NCBI RefSeq assembly: GCF_014705605.1 | Contig: NZ_JACXIZ010000012.1 | Coordinates: forward strand, 62,001-126,000 | Direction: 5' to 3' | DNA length: 64,000 nucleotides | Origin: Paenibacillus sabuli | GTDB taxonomy: Bacteria > Bacillota > Bacilli > Paenibacillales > Paenibacillaceae | Part shown: positions 1 through 9,117 of the stretch, piece by piece | Layout: each line of letters starts with the position of its first letter | How positions within the stretch are numbered: position 1 is the stretch's first letter | The notes under the pieces: generated by a model | Seen by the model: the letters and a program-made list of their open reading frames with translations, nothing else | What the model was told of the DNA's origin: nothing | Database searches by the model: none | Made by a program: the position numbers and the translations under genes

Positions 1-1019
1 TCCTGCAAATGATCCAAACGAACCGCCACATCGTCCGCGTATCGGTCGTGATACTCCCGTACATACCTGGGATCCAGACGCGCTCCGCTCGGAATGATCT
101 GCAACGCGAGCAAATACCCGATTGTATGATAATTCAACGCCACAGCTCTGTAATGGTTGCTCGTTCGGTATGCGCTGGGCGTAATGCCCAGTTTTTGCTT
201 GAATCTGCGGCTGAAGTAACCCTCGTCCTCGTAGCCTACCGTACGCGAGACATCGCGAACCGGCATGTTCGGCGCGCGGCGCAACCAGCGCTGTGCCTCC
301 TCGAGGCGTCGCTCGGCGATGTAATCCAGCGGGCTGCACCCGTAGACCTTTCTAAAAAGCTGCATAAAATACCCCTCGCTCGTGCCTGTGCGGCGAGCCA
401 GATGTTCAATTGACAGCTTGACGGCAAAGTGCCGGTCCATATAGCGCCGTGTCTCCTCAATCGCCATTCGGGGATCGAGCTTGACCGTCTCATGCGTCTG
501 ACGCAGCAATACGTAGAGCAATTCCTGAAACAACGCCTGGCAGCGAAACCGATCCAATTCGTCTCCATTCCAGTGCGTACTCAAGGACAGGCAGAGGCGT
601 TGCACATCCCGATCGAGATGCGGAATAACCAGACGTTGCTCAGGCAAGCGCAGATGCGGCGCGGGCCCCGCCGAGGAGGCCCAGTCGGCCTGAAAGAAAA
701 AGGTCCACACTGTACAGCCGCCGGAGAAGCCGAAGCACACTTCGTCTCCAGGCTCGCAGACCACGGAAAAAGGCTGACGGCGTTCCAATCGCTCGCCGTT
801 GATGCCGCATCGGACGCTGGCACCATCGTTCGGATAAAATACGTTTAACATGTAGCGCTCCGAGCGCGTCGTCTCATCCGGCCCAGGCGATTCTTCATCG
901 AAGCAGGCGCGGCGCAGATCCCACAGCTTAACGCTCAGATCGCTCCAGCCGGCAACGGCAAGCTCAAGCGCGCCGCGGCCAGTGGCATATCCGGCATTTT
1001 GCAAACGTTCATTCCTCAT
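1..1019 (-). CDS. AraC-family regulator fused to a binding-protein-like domain (C-terminus cut by window edge)
   Basis: The frame is open from an ATG at 1019, preceded by an AAGGGG ribosome-binding site, to base 1, giving at least 339 residues. Residues 1-180 look like a sensor/cupin-type region. About residues 190-290 hold two AraC-type helix-turn-helix units, including EGYFMQLFRKVYGCSPLDYI and a second unit around GYFSRRFKQKLGITPSAYR. After about residue 295 the sequence reads ALNYHTIGYLLAL, which resembles the start of a siderophore/periplasmic-binding-protein fold, as in the Btr/YbbB class of AraC regulators that sense iron-siderophores intracellularly. The fusion class is an inference because that domain is truncated here. 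Genes further left, which would show its target, are outside the window. Confidence 0.8.
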   Translation of the reverse strand, partial: MRNERLQNAGYATGRGALELAVAGWSDLSVKLWDLRRACFDEESPGPDETTRSERYMLNVFYPNDGASVRCGINGERLERRQPFSVVCEPGDEVCFGFSGGCTVWTFFFQADWASSAGPAPHLRLPEQRLVIPHLDRDVQRLCLSLSTHWNGDELDRFRCQALFQELLYVLLRQTHETVKLDPRMAIEETRRYMDRHFAVKLSIEHLARRTGTSEGYFMQLFRKVYGCSPLDYIAERRLEEAQRWLRRAPNMPVRDVSRTVGYEDEGYFSRRFKQKLGITPSAYRTSNHYRAVALNYHTIGYLLALQIIPSGARLDPRYVREYHDRYADDVAVRLDHLQ

Positions 1020-1118
1020 CCTGACGTTCCCCTTTTACGTTGTGTACAATCCTTTTAGTCGATTATACACGAAGCCCGCCGTTTGAGTGCGCGCGTCTGC
1101 GTCGCTCCCTCGCACCGG

Positions 1119-2132
1119 TTACCGCTCGGCCGCAGCCAGCGCTCTCTCCAGCAGCGCCAGAGACGCGCAGCCGTCGGCCAGCGTCGATTCGGCAATCGGC
1201 TCGCCGCTCGACAAGCGATCGATAAAATAGCGCAATTCATTGTAGTACCCGCCGAGGCTGCTGATATTGCCGCCGCTATCGCCGGATGCAGCGCCGCTCA
1301 GATCCGGCTGCTCCAGCTCCGGCTCCAGCACCTCGCCGCTCGCCGTAAAGACGCGGAGCGTGGGCGCGGCGTTCGAGCTGAAGACGACTGTCGCTTGCTC
1401 GAACTGCACAGTGAAGGCCATCTCCAACGGAAAGGATGGCGGGTAATCCCAGCCGCCCTCGAGCCCGACGACGACGTCGCCGTAGCGGTACAGACTATGA
1501 ATATGGACATTCGCGCCGCGATCCCGGACGAGCTCGGTGCTGATGCGCTGGGGCTCCCCCAGCAAGGCGCGCACATAATCGACGTCATGGATGTGCAGGT
1601 CCAGCGCCGCCGAGCCGCTCTTCGCCTCGTCGTCCAGCCACTGCTCCCATACCCAGTCGGGATGCGGGCTCCGCCTTGTGAACACAGCCGAGGTCAGCTT
1701 GCCGTAGCGTCCTGCCTCATAGATGCGCCGCAGCTCCGTGTACTCCGGCCAAAAACGAATACACTGCCCGATCATCACCGCGGCTCCGGTCTCCTCCTGC
1801 TTGCGCAGCAGGCGCGCCGCCTCCTCGCTGTTGCGGCAGACGGGCTTCTCGATGAACAGATTCATGCCCTTGTCCATCGCCTGCAGCGCCAGCTCGGCGT
1901 GCAAAAACGTCGGCAGGCAGATGTCGACCGTGTTGATGTCCGCCTGGGCCATCATCTCCTCGGCCGAAGCGAAGACCGCAGCGCCCAGCGGCTCGGCCAG
2001 CTCGGCCGCCTGCGCCGTATTTAGATCGGCGACCGCCACTACCTCGAAGCCGCCCCGCTCGCGCAGCGCCTCGTAGCACTTGGCGTGCATGCGCCCCATG
2101 AATCCTGCGCCGACCAGACCGATTTTAATCAT
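1119..2132 (-). CDS. Gfo/Idh/MocA-family NAD(P)-dependent sugar or cyclitol dehydrogenase
   Basis: This is a 337-residue cytosolic oxidoreductase. The N-terminal Rossmann fold begins MIKIGLVGAGFMGRMHAKCY, with the GxGxxG dinucleotide motif, and the family EKP motif follows (LFIEKPVCRN, near residue 95). The C-terminal half is the mixed alpha/beta substrate domain, with a DLHIHDVDYV segment holding the likely catalytic His/Asp. Length is normal for the family. Its start overlaps the end of the upstream TIM-barrel gene by 8 bases, so the two are translationally coupled. Such pairs commonly oxidise and isomerise inositols or keto-sugars. The exact substrate cannot be told from sequence. Confidence 0.9.
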   Translation of the reverse strand: MIKIGLVGAGFMGRMHAKCYEALRERGGFEVVAVADLNTAQAAELAEPLGAAVFASAEEMMAQADINTVDICLPTFLHAELALQAMDKGMNLFIEKPVCRNSEEAARLLRKQEETGAAVMIGQCIRFWPEYTELRRIYEAGRYGKLTSAVFTRRSPHPDWVWEQWLDDEAKSGSAALDLHIHDVDYVRALLGEPQRISTELVRDRGANVHIHSLYRYGDVVVGLEGGWDYPPSFPLEMAFTVQFEQATVVFSSNAAPTLRVFTASGEVLEPELEQPDLSGAASGDSGGNISSLGGYYNELRYFIDRLSSGEPIAESTLADGCASLALLERALAAAER

Positions 2133-2985
2133 GAGCGTTGCCCTCCTTCGGCTCCATAATGGCCTGCATGGCCGCAGCCGTATTGTAGATAATTTGATCC
2201 GAATGATGCGTATACGGCGGCAGCATCTCCGCCACGGCGTAGCCGTCGTAGCCGATCGCGCCGAGCCGCTGCATCACCTGCGGATAATCCACGTCGCCGG
2301 CAAGCAGATCGACAAAGCCGTGCAGTCCGCCCGCTTGACGGCGATAATCCTTGAAGTGCACTTGGAAAATGCGATGATCCAAAATATCGATCCAATGCTC
2401 GGGGTACCCCGTCGCGACGACGTTGCCCACATCGAGATATACGCCGACGCCGGGGCTACCGACCTTGTCGACAAAATCGCGAAACTCCAGCGGAGACAGT
2501 AAAAATTTATTCCAGACATTCTCCAGCGCCAGCCGCACGCCATGACGCTCCGCATGCTCAGCAAGCTCCGAGACCGCTTCGAGCGCGCGGTCATAAGCCG
2601 TGTCGTAGCGGACGACCTCGCTGCCGGGCATAAAATCGACCCCGACCGCGCCGGGGATGACCAGAATCGTCTTCGCTTCCAGCCATGCGGCAAGCTCGAT
2701 CTGGCGGCGCGCGATCTCGCTCGCCCGCCGGCGCGTCGCCGCATCTTCGGAGGTAAAGGCGTAGTCCCAATACAACCCGGTCGCCAGACCGGCCAGCTCG
2801 ATGCCGATCTCGGCAGCGCGCCGCCGAATCTCGCCCGCTCCGGACTCGGTCGTTTCCATCCCGAGCTCCCCCTGCTCGCCGAGCGCCAGCTCGATGCCGT
2901 CGTAGCCAGCGCTGCGGGCCAGCTCCATGCACGCCTCCACCGACTGTCCTTCCGCGAAGGACCAAATGTTAATGCCTTTCTTCAT
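2125..2985 (-). CDS. Sugar phosphate isomerase/epimerase (xylose-isomerase-like TIM barrel)
   Basis: This 286-residue protein has the AP-endonuclease-2/xylose-isomerase-like TIM-barrel fold shared by IolE, IolI and hydroxypyruvate isomerase. It starts MKKGINIWSFAEG after a GGAGGAG site. Metal-ligand segments typical of the fold are visible: ALENVWNKFL (Glu), YLDVGNVV (Asp), QVHFKDY (His) and VAEM (Glu). It is the first gene of a two-gene minus-strand operon with the Gfo/Idh/MocA dehydrogenase and is divergent from an AraC regulator at 3135, which probably controls it. The specific reaction is unknown. Confidence 0.87.
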   Translation of the reverse strand: MKKGINIWSFAEGQSVEACMELARSAGYDGIELALGEQGELGMETTESGAGEIRRRAAEIGIELAGLATGLYWDYAFTSEDAATRRRASEIARRQIELAAWLEAKTILVIPGAVGVDFMPGSEVVRYDTAYDRALEAVSELAEHAERHGVRLALENVWNKFLLSPLEFRDFVDKVGSPGVGVYLDVGNVVATGYPEHWIDILDHRIFQVHFKDYRRQAGGLHGFVDLLAGDVDYPQVMQRLGAIGYDGYAVAEMLPPYTHHSDQIIYNTAAAMQAIMEPKEGNAHD

Positions 2986-3095
2986 CTGCGGCTCCTCCTT
3001 TTTCGTGCTTTCGTCCTGTCCCCCCTATTGTAGCGCCCTCCGGTGTGCGCAATCTTTAGCACAAGTCACGCAAGATGTAGCAGAAATCCCTAACA

Positions 3096-3104
3096 TGATA
3101 TAAT
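3096..3104 (+). promoter_or_regulatory. Extended -10 promoter element of the AraC gene
   Basis: TGATATAAT lies about 30 bases before the regulator start at 3135, forming a TGn-TATAAT extended -10. No good -35 box is visible 17 bases upstream. The 149-base intergenic region also has to hold the divergent minus-strand promoter. Confidence 0.5.
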
Positions 3105-3134
3105 GGAGCAAAGCGCAAAGGAGGAGGCGGTCAC

Positions 3135-4031
3135 GTGAGCGCCGATTTGTTTCCGCGCATGACCCTAGGCGAGCCGCTCGCGATCAAACGGCTAATCTCG
3201 CTGCACTACTTCGAATTCGCGCCGACCTACGTCTTTGACGGCGAACAGCATGATTTTTGGGAGATGTGTTATGTCGACAAGGGGGAGCTCGGTGTGTATG
3301 CCGACGGCGAAGGCTACCGGCTCAAGCAGGGCGACATGATCTTTCACAGGCCCGATGAATTCCATAGCCTGTGGGCCATCAGCGGCACCGCGCCCAATGT
3401 CGTCGTGGTGGCGTTCGAGTGCGCGTCCGAGGCCGCCCACTTCTTCGAGCGCCGGCTCGTCACCCTCGGCGCACGGCAGCGGGAGATGCTCGCACAGATG
3501 ATGCAGCATGGCTACGATGCCTTCAAGCCGCCCTTCGACGAGCCGTTCGACCACAAGCTGACCCGCAGGGCCGATGCGCCGCTCGGCGCGGAGCAGCTCT
3601 TCAAAATTCACCTGGAAATGCTGCTGCTCGATCTGCTGCACAGCGGCCAGGCCGCCGGCAAAGCAGAACGGCGCTCGGGGACGGTGCGGCACTTGGGCGA
3701 AGAAAGTCTGGTCCGTAAAATAATTGCGCTGCTCGAAGAGCGGGTCGAGGAGGATCTGAAGCTGGACGCGGTGTGCCATACGTTTAACTTGAGTAAAAAT
3801 CACGCCTTGGCGCTGTTTAAAGCGCAGACGGGACAGAGCATTATGCGCTATTTCCGGAACTTGAAGCAGCAAAAAGCACGTCAGCTCATTCGCGAGGGCA
3901 GGCTTACCTTTACCGAAATCGCGGCCAGACTGCAGTACGGCAGCGTCCATAGCTTCTCGCGTCAATTCCGCACCGCCACCGGCATGTCGCCCACCGAATA
4001 TTTGCATTCCATCCAATCCAAAGTACGATAA
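3135..4031 (+). CDS. AraC-family transcriptional regulator with cupin sensor domain
   Basis: This 298-residue regulator starts at a GTG after an AAGGAGGAGG site. The N-terminal cupin (about residues 20-110) has the sugar-sensor signature FWEMCYVDKGELGVYADG followed by DMIFHRPDEFHS. The C-terminal 100 residues hold two HTH units, with NLSKNHALALFKAQTG in the first and QYGSVHSFSRQFRTATGMSP in the second. It lies divergently to the isomerase-dehydrogenase operon and 15 bases before the mutarotase-like gene. It therefore probably activates both sides in response to a sugar. Confidence 0.88.
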   Translation: MSADLFPRMTLGEPLAIKRLISLHYFEFAPTYVFDGEQHDFWEMCYVDKGELGVYADGEGYRLKQGDMIFHRPDEFHSLWAISGTAPNVVVVAFECASEAAHFFERRLVTLGARQREMLAQMMQHGYDAFKPPFDEPFDHKLTRRADAPLGAEQLFKIHLEMLLLDLLHSGQAAGKAERRSGTVRHLGEESLVRKIIALLEERVEEDLKLDAVCHTFNLSKNHALALFKAQTGQSIMRYFRNLKQQKARQLIREGRLTFTEIAARLQYGSVHSFSRQFRTATGMSPTEYLHSIQSKVR

Positions 4032-4046
4032 AGGAGCCCTGAAAAC

Positions 4047-4910
4047 ATGAACCATTATGAAGTACGGACCTTCGAGCAGACGTACACGATGTACGAGCTG
4101 CGCGAGCCCGCCACCCAATCCGCCGTGACCGTCTGCCCGGCGCGCGGCGGCATTGCCACTTCGCTGATCCTTGGCGGCAAATCGCTTTTTTATTTGGACG
4201 AGGCTACCCTGCTCGACCCGAACGCTAATATCCGCGGCGGCAATCCGATTTTGTTTCCGATCTGCGGTCAATTGGAGGACAAGCGTTATGCATGGGAGGG
4301 CGCGTCTTACGAGATGCCGAACCACGGGGTCGCCCGCATCAAGCCTTGGGAGGTCATGCATACGCGTACCGAGGGCGCGGCCGCCATCACGCTGCGTCTC
4401 AGCAGCGACGAGGAAACGCTGCGTCACTATCCGTTCGATTTTGAGCTGGAATTCACTTATATTTTGCAGGACGGCGCGCTGCGCATCGAACAGCGGTATG
4501 CGAACCGCTCCGCGCAGCCGATGCCGATGTATGCCGGCTTCCACCCGTATTTCGCCAAGACGGACAAAACGATCGCCTGCGCCACCGACGCCACCCGCTA
4601 CCTCGACTACAACGACGGCGAGACCAAGACGCTCGACGGTCCGATCGACCTAGGCGGACTCGTCGAATCGGTCGCGCTGCTGGACGCAAAAGCACCGCGC
4701 ATTGCCTTCTCGCTGAGCGAGCAATGCACGGTGCACATGGCCTATAGCGACCATTTTCGCTATGTCGTCTTGTGGTCGGTCGAAGGCAAGCCGTTCGTCT
4801 GCGTCGAGCCCTGGATGGCGCTCACCGGCGAGCTCAATCGGCGACAGGAGCTGCCCGAGGTGCCTGCTGGCGAGACCCTCGAGGCCTGGATGACGATCGG
4901 CTGCAGTTAA
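4047..4910 (+). CDS. Aldose 1-epimerase (galactose mutarotase-like) protein
   Basis: This 287-residue protein has the beta-sandwich galactose-mutarotase fold. A PARGGIATSLILGG segment precedes the sugar-binding region GGNPILFPICGQLED, and the GFHPYFA segment near residue 165 carries the His of the active site. A C-terminal CVEPWMALTGELN region matches the YihR/LacX-type subgroup. An AAGGAG site sits before the ATG. It probably forms an operon with the AraC gene just upstream and would interconvert anomers of the sugar that regulator senses. Its stop is separated by a single base from the stop of the convergent gene at 4912. Confidence 0.85.
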   Translation: MNHYEVRTFEQTYTMYELREPATQSAVTVCPARGGIATSLILGGKSLFYLDEATLLDPNANIRGGNPILFPICGQLEDKRYAWEGASYEMPNHGVARIKPWEVMHTRTEGAAAITLRLSSDEETLRHYPFDFELEFTYILQDGALRIEQRYANRSAQPMPMYAGFHPYFAKTDKTIACATDATRYLDYNDGETKTLDGPIDLGGLVESVALLDAKAPRIAFSLSEQCTVHMAYSDHFRYVVLWSVEGKPFVCVEPWMALTGELNRRQELPEVPAGETLEAWMTIGCS

Positions 4911-4911
4911 C

Positions 4912-6195
4912 TCAAAGGGCCGCTTCGTCGCTGCGATGACGCGTCGCGCGGCGGCGCGCGACGAGATCGAGCAGGGAAGCCCCCCGCTCCAGGGCGTAGC
5001 GCTCGTCGCGCTCGTCCGGCGCCAAAATGATGCCGAGCTGATGCGGCTCGCCGTCGAAGCGCGCGCGCTGCAAAAACTTGAGCTCCTGCTCGTGGTTGAG
5101 CACCTCCAGCTTGCAGAAAGCCGAATTGGCATGAAGCGCTTCATACAGCTCTTGGCGCGTCCGCACGCGGATGCCGTTGACCTTGTGCAAGCGCTCGCCG
5201 GCCGTGATGCCGAGCTGTGCGGCCGGCGTGCCCGGCACGACGCCCAGTACGCACAGCCCGCGCTCGTCGTGCATGTAGCGCAGCCGGGCATCCTCCCCGC
5301 GCCGCCCCCGGCGCGCCAGCGCTTCGTGCAGCAGCGGGGCGGCCAGCGCCGCCAGCGCGGTGAGCGGCGCCCACCAGAGCGCCGCCGCCGCGAGCCCGCC
5401 GAGCAGCACGCTATAGAGCAGTGCGCCCCGTGCGGCGCGGCGCGCCAGCTGCCCGGGCAGCTGGGCGCGTGTCCAGCTGCCGTAGCCGATGACCGCCGGC
5501 AAGCCCAGCAGCAGCCAACCGCCGGCGCTCTCCGCGCCTCCCAGCAGCGGCGTCCACGGCAATGCCGCCCCTGCGCCCGCTTCCAGCGCCGGCGTCAAGA
5601 GCAGCAGCGGTACCGGCCACAGCCCCTGGAGCCGGTAGGCCCCGATCAGCTTGCCGCGCTTGCCGGCCAGCAGCCGCGGACTGGACAGCCGCTCGCCCTG
5701 CACGCGCAGCAGGATCGCTTCGCCCAGATGCAGGACCGCGGCCAGCAGCAGCAGCGAGCCAGGCTCTACGCGAGCCAGCGAAGCCGCAACGCCCTCCAGC
5801 GGTGACGGCCAGGTCTCCCAGGCGAGCCAGCCGGCGATCCACTGCAGCAGACCGACCAACCCGGCGGCGTAGACGATACACAGGAATCGCACCCGGATCA
5901 GCGACAGCAGCAGCCCCGCCCCCCATACCCAGTAGAGCGTATCCGGCGTGATCCGTATACCGAGCAGGACGGCCGCGCATGAGACGAGCAGACCGACCGC
6001 CAGCCCGCCCCCCAGGAGGCGCAGCAGGAGCAGCGGCCAGGCTTGCAGCTTCATCTGGAACAAGCGCCGTTCGATTCGGGTCTGACGCATATAATACAGG
6101 GCCAGGACCAGCACAGCAACATAACTTAGCGGCTGTAGGAGCAGCTGCAGCAGCGCCTCGACAGCCTGGCGCCCGAGCTCGGCCATATTGTCCAC
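4912..6195 (-). CDS. MinJ-like polytopic membrane protein with C-terminal PDZ domain
   Basis: This 427-residue protein starts at a GTG behind a GGGAGAG site. About eight hydrophobic segments span residues 15-300, and a PDZ domain covers about 310-390 (GLCVLGVVPGTPAAQLGITA, then GERLHKVNGIRV). It sits next to a CtpB-type protease and ftsEX, the same neighbourhood as B. subtilis minJ (yvjD). MinJ links MinCD to DivIVA at septum and poles. The assignment rests on topology, length and synteny. It could instead be a PDZ membrane adaptor with another client. Residue composition is very rich in Leu, Ala and Arg. Confidence 0.65.
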   Translation of the reverse strand: MDNMAELGRQAVEALLQLLLQPLSYVAVLVLALYYMRQTRIERRLFQMKLQAWPLLLLRLLGGGLAVGLLVSCAAVLLGIRITPDTLYWVWGAGLLLSLIRVRFLCIVYAAGLVGLLQWIAGWLAWETWPSPLEGVAASLARVEPGSLLLLAAVLHLGEAILLRVQGERLSSPRLLAGKRGKLIGAYRLQGLWPVPLLLLTPALEAGAGAALPWTPLLGGAESAGGWLLLGLPAVIGYGSWTRAQLPGQLARRAARGALLYSVLLGGLAAAALWWAPLTALAALAAPLLHEALARRGRRGEDARLRYMHDERGLCVLGVVPGTPAAQLGITAGERLHKVNGIRVRTRQELYEALHANSAFCKLEVLNHEQELKFLQRARFDGEPHQLGIILAPDERDERYALERGASLLDLVARRRATRHRSDEAAL

Positions 6196-6272
6196 TTGTC
6201 GCTCTCCCCCAATTCAGCCGTCCTGCTGCCAGCAGACGGCAGATGCGGCACATTTATGCCATGATTTGATTG

Positions 6273-6322
6273 CAAAAGAAGGCCGGGCCGTTGCCGCAGC
6301 CTGCGACAGTGCCCAGCCTTCT
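6273..6322 (-). terminator. Terminator after the ctpB-like gene
   Basis: AGAAGGC at 6277-6283 pairs with GCCTTCT at 6316-6322, with an inner GGGC/GCCC stem. On the minus strand it is followed by TTTT. It lies 35 bases beyond the stop of the protease gene and separates it from the MinJ-like gene. Confidence 0.6.
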
Positions 6323-6356
6323 ACGTATTCGACGGCCGCGGCCGCGATTCCTGCCG

Positions 6357-7826
6357 CTATGCGCCTCCGGCAATTTGTTCCTTGAGCACGCGGACCGCTT
6401 CGTCCATCTGCGTATCGTTGGCATCGTCGCGGATGTAGGCCACGAGGCGCGACTCCAGCTTCTCGGCCGTCTCCGGCGTCAGCTCGCCCGTTTCCGGCAG
6501 GCCCTCGTCGGCCTGGAGCTTGGCGACCGCATCGGCGGTCTGCTCGCTGTAATAGCCGTCCTTGCGTCCCGGATCGTAGCCGAGCCCCTCCAGCATCATT
6601 TGCATGCTTTTGACCTGCTCGCCGACCGTGTCCGGCTTTAGCGTCGTATCCTTGGCCAGACGCGGAGCCGTGTAATAATCCGGCGGCGGCGCCTCGACAT
6701 CGGGACGAATGCCTTTCTCGTGAATCCAATTGCCGTCCGGCGTGAGCCACTTTGCAATCGTCATCTTGACCAGGCTGTCGTCGCCAAGCGCCTTGTTGTA
6801 GCTGACCTGCACCGTTCCTTTGCCGAAGGTGGTCTCGCCGACGATCGTGGCATCGGCGCGCTCGCGGAGCGCACCTGCCAGCACCTCGGAGGCGCTGGCG
6901 CTGCCGCCGTTGACCAGCACGACGAGCGGATAGTCGCGCCCGGCTCCCTTGGACAGCGTCTGCTCGGCATTGCCGCTGCGATCCTCGACCTGGACGATCG
7001 GCTCGCCCTTCGGCACGAACGGCTCCGCGATCGAGACGACGACCGGCAGCACCCCGCCCGGATTGCCCCGTACATCGATGATCAGCCCCTTCAGACCCTG
7101 CTCCTCGAGCGTCTCCAGCTCCTCCAGGAAGCGGGTGCCGGTATTCATGGAGAATTGGCGAATCTCGATGCTTCCGATGCCGCCGTCCAGCATTTTGGCA
7201 TACACTGTCTCGACGTCGATGTCATCGCGCACGATGACCAGCTCGATCGGTTCCGATACGCCGGGGCGCCTGACCGTAACATTGGCCTTCGTCCCTCTGG
7301 GACCGCGAATTTTGGCTACGGCTTCGTTGAGTGCCAGCCCTTCCAGGCTTTCGCCGTTGACCGCGATCAGCACATCCTTGGGCAGCAGGCCCGCCTTCTC
7401 GGCCGGCGAATTTTTGATCGGCGATACGATCGTGATATTGCCGCCCTCCATCGTCACCTCGGCGCCGATGCCGCTGAACGAGCCCTCGATCGATTCCGAG
7501 AAGTGTTCCGCCACGCTGCCTTCCATGTACGTGGAATACGGGTCCTCCAGCGCGCCGATCATACCGTTGATCGCGCCGTCCATCAAGTCGTCGCGCTCGA
7601 CTTCCTTGTAATATTTGTTCTCGATCAGGGATAAGACCGCCTCCAGCTTGTCCTCCTCTTCGCCGGTGAGCGTGCTTCCCTGCATGGCCGAGGGCGTCGT
7701 CGCCAAGCCCGCACGGCTGACCAGATCGGCGATGACCGACCGATCCGCTGCCGTCAAGGTGATCAGCACCGTTGCCGTCACCGACAGCAGGATGAAGGCC
7801 ACCACTGTACGTCCGTTGAATTTCAT
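6357..7826 (-). CDS. ctpB: S41-family carboxy-terminal processing protease with PDZ and peptidoglycan-binding domains
   Basis: This 489-residue secreted serine protease starts at the ATG at 7826 after GGGCGGTGA; an upstream in-frame start at 7874 lacks such a site. An N-terminal signal anchor (residues 5-27) is followed by a PDZ domain (near 115-190; GGNITIVSPIKNSPAEKAGL). The S41 catalytic core has Ser in NGGSASASE (about 310) and Lys in TTFGKGTVQ (about 335). The last 90 residues form a peptidoglycan-binding domain (LGYDPGRKDGYYSEQTADAV). B. subtilis CtpB cleaves SpoIVFA during sporulation. Position after ftsEX matches B. subtilis yvjB. Vegetative wall roles are equally possible. Confidence 0.88.
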   Translation of the reverse strand: MKFNGRTVVAFILLSVTATVLITLTAADRSVIADLVSRAGLATTPSAMQGSTLTGEEEDKLEAVLSLIENKYYKEVERDDLMDGAINGMIGALEDPYSTYMEGSVAEHFSESIEGSFSGIGAEVTMEGGNITIVSPIKNSPAEKAGLLPKDVLIAVNGESLEGLALNEAVAKIRGPRGTKANVTVRRPGVSEPIELVIVRDDIDVETVYAKMLDGGIGSIEIRQFSMNTGTRFLEELETLEEQGLKGLIIDVRGNPGGVLPVVVSIAEPFVPKGEPIVQVEDRSGNAEQTLSKGAGRDYPLVVLVNGGSASASEVLAGALRERADATIVGETTFGKGTVQVSYNKALGDDSLVKMTIAKWLTPDGNWIHEKGIRPDVEAPPPDYYTAPRLAKDTTLKPDTVGEQVKSMQMMLEGLGYDPGRKDGYYSEQTADAVAKLQADEGLPETGELTPETAEKLESRLVAYIRDDANDTQMDEAVRVLKEQIAGGA

Positions 7827-7927
7827 GCGTTCACCGCCCTTTTCAAGCCTGTTGCCAAGGCACGATTCCCGCACCTGTTAGCCTCCGCTAGTATATGACA
7901 AGCTACCAGGAATTATTTACCCGGTAG

Positions 7928-9106
7928 TTAACGCAAATACCCCATCGGGTCGACCGGTTTTTCGTTCTCGCGCACCTCAAAGTGCAGATGAGGCCCTGTC
8001 GAGTTGCCTGTCGTGCCGACCTCGGCAATTTTTTGTCCGCGCTTGACCTGTTCTCCGCTCTCGACTTTGATGCCGCCGTTGCGAATGTGAGCATACAACG
8101 TCCAGATGCCATTGCCGTGGTCGATAATGACCGTGTTGCCATAGCCGCTCGTCACCTGCGCGACGATGACAGTGCCAGCCTCGGCGGCATAGATTGGCGT
8201 ACCCTGCGGCGCGGCAAAATCCGTGCCGGTATGCATCTTGCCCTTGACGCCGGTGATTGGGTGCGTGCGCGGGCCGAAGCTCGAGCTGATGCGATAGCCT
8301 TGGCCGATCGGCAGCAGCATTTTGCCGCCGCTGTACACCGACTGCACCCGTACCTTTTCCTTTTCCAGATCGGCGTTTTTGCGTGCCAGCTGCATGACCA
8401 GCGCTTCCTGCTCCTCGGAGACGTGCTCCAATTCCTCCGTACGCTTGTCGTAATTCAGAATCATGACTTCCTTCTGCTTCTCCTTCTCCATCAGCTGCAT
8501 GCTGTACGCCTCGAGTCGACCATACAGCGCAGTAACCTCCGCCATCTTGTCCTCGATCTCCTGCTGCTGGACGATTTGGAGCTCCTTGTCGCGCTTGTGC
8601 TCGGCCAGGATATCCTTGTCCTGATGCAGGATAGCCTGGAGCGCATCCGTGCGGGTCAGAAAATCGGCAAAGCTGGTCGAGCTCAGCAGCACGTCCATAT
8701 ACGACACGAAGCCGCTCGTATACAGCAGCCGCACCCGCGACTGCAGCAGCTCGTCGCGCTGCTCGATGCGCGCCTCCGTGTCCTCCAGATTGCGCCCGGC
8801 CTCCTGGAGCGCGAGCTCAGTGTCGGCTATTTTGATGCTGACGTTTTGCATGTTGACCGCGACCTCGTTGATTTGATCCATGACCAGATTCAGCGACTCC
8901 TGCGTAGCTTCCCGTTCCTGCTGAATTGTCTCCATTTCGGCCTCGGCCGACGCTTTTTCGTTTAAGGCCGAGCGCATTTCGTTTTTGACCCGGCTAATCT
9001 GCTGATCGATCTCCTCCACCGTAGAGGCGGCTTGTCCGCTGATCGGCCGGAATACGACGCAGACCAGCAGCAGGACCGTTACGAGCGCAAGGGCGCGTCT
9101 GTTCAT
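7928..9106 (-). CDS. Murein hydrolase activator-type M23 peptidase with coiled coil (EnvC-like)
   Basis: This 392-residue secreted protein starts at 9106 after GTAGGTGAACG. It has a signal peptide (MNRRALALVTVLLLVCVVF), a long coiled coil (about residues 30-245, rich in Glu, Gln and Lys) and an M23 peptidase domain (about 265-392). Zinc ligands are present in HTGTDFAAP and HLHFE, so the domain should be catalytically active, unlike E. coli EnvC. The gene begins 11 bases after ftsX stops. In known systems FtsX binds the coiled coil of its hydrolase partner to switch on wall cleavage at the septum or side wall. This protein is the likely client of the FtsEX complex next door. Confidence 0.9.
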   Translation of the reverse strand: MNRRALALVTVLLLVCVVFRPISGQAASTVEEIDQQISRVKNEMRSALNEKASAEAEMETIQQEREATQESLNLVMDQINEVAVNMQNVSIKIADTELALQEAGRNLEDTEARIEQRDELLQSRVRLLYTSGFVSYMDVLLSSTSFADFLTRTDALQAILHQDKDILAEHKRDKELQIVQQQEIEDKMAEVTALYGRLEAYSMQLMEKEKQKEVMILNYDKRTEELEHVSEEQEALVMQLARKNADLEKEKVRVQSVYSGGKMLLPIGQGYRISSSFGPRTHPITGVKGKMHTGTDFAAPQGTPIYAAEAGTVIVAQVTSGYGNTVIIDHGNGIWTLYAHIRNGGIKVESGEQVKRGQKIAEVGTTGNSTGPHLHFEVRENEKPVDPMGYLR

Positions 9107-9117
9107 CCATCGTTCAC

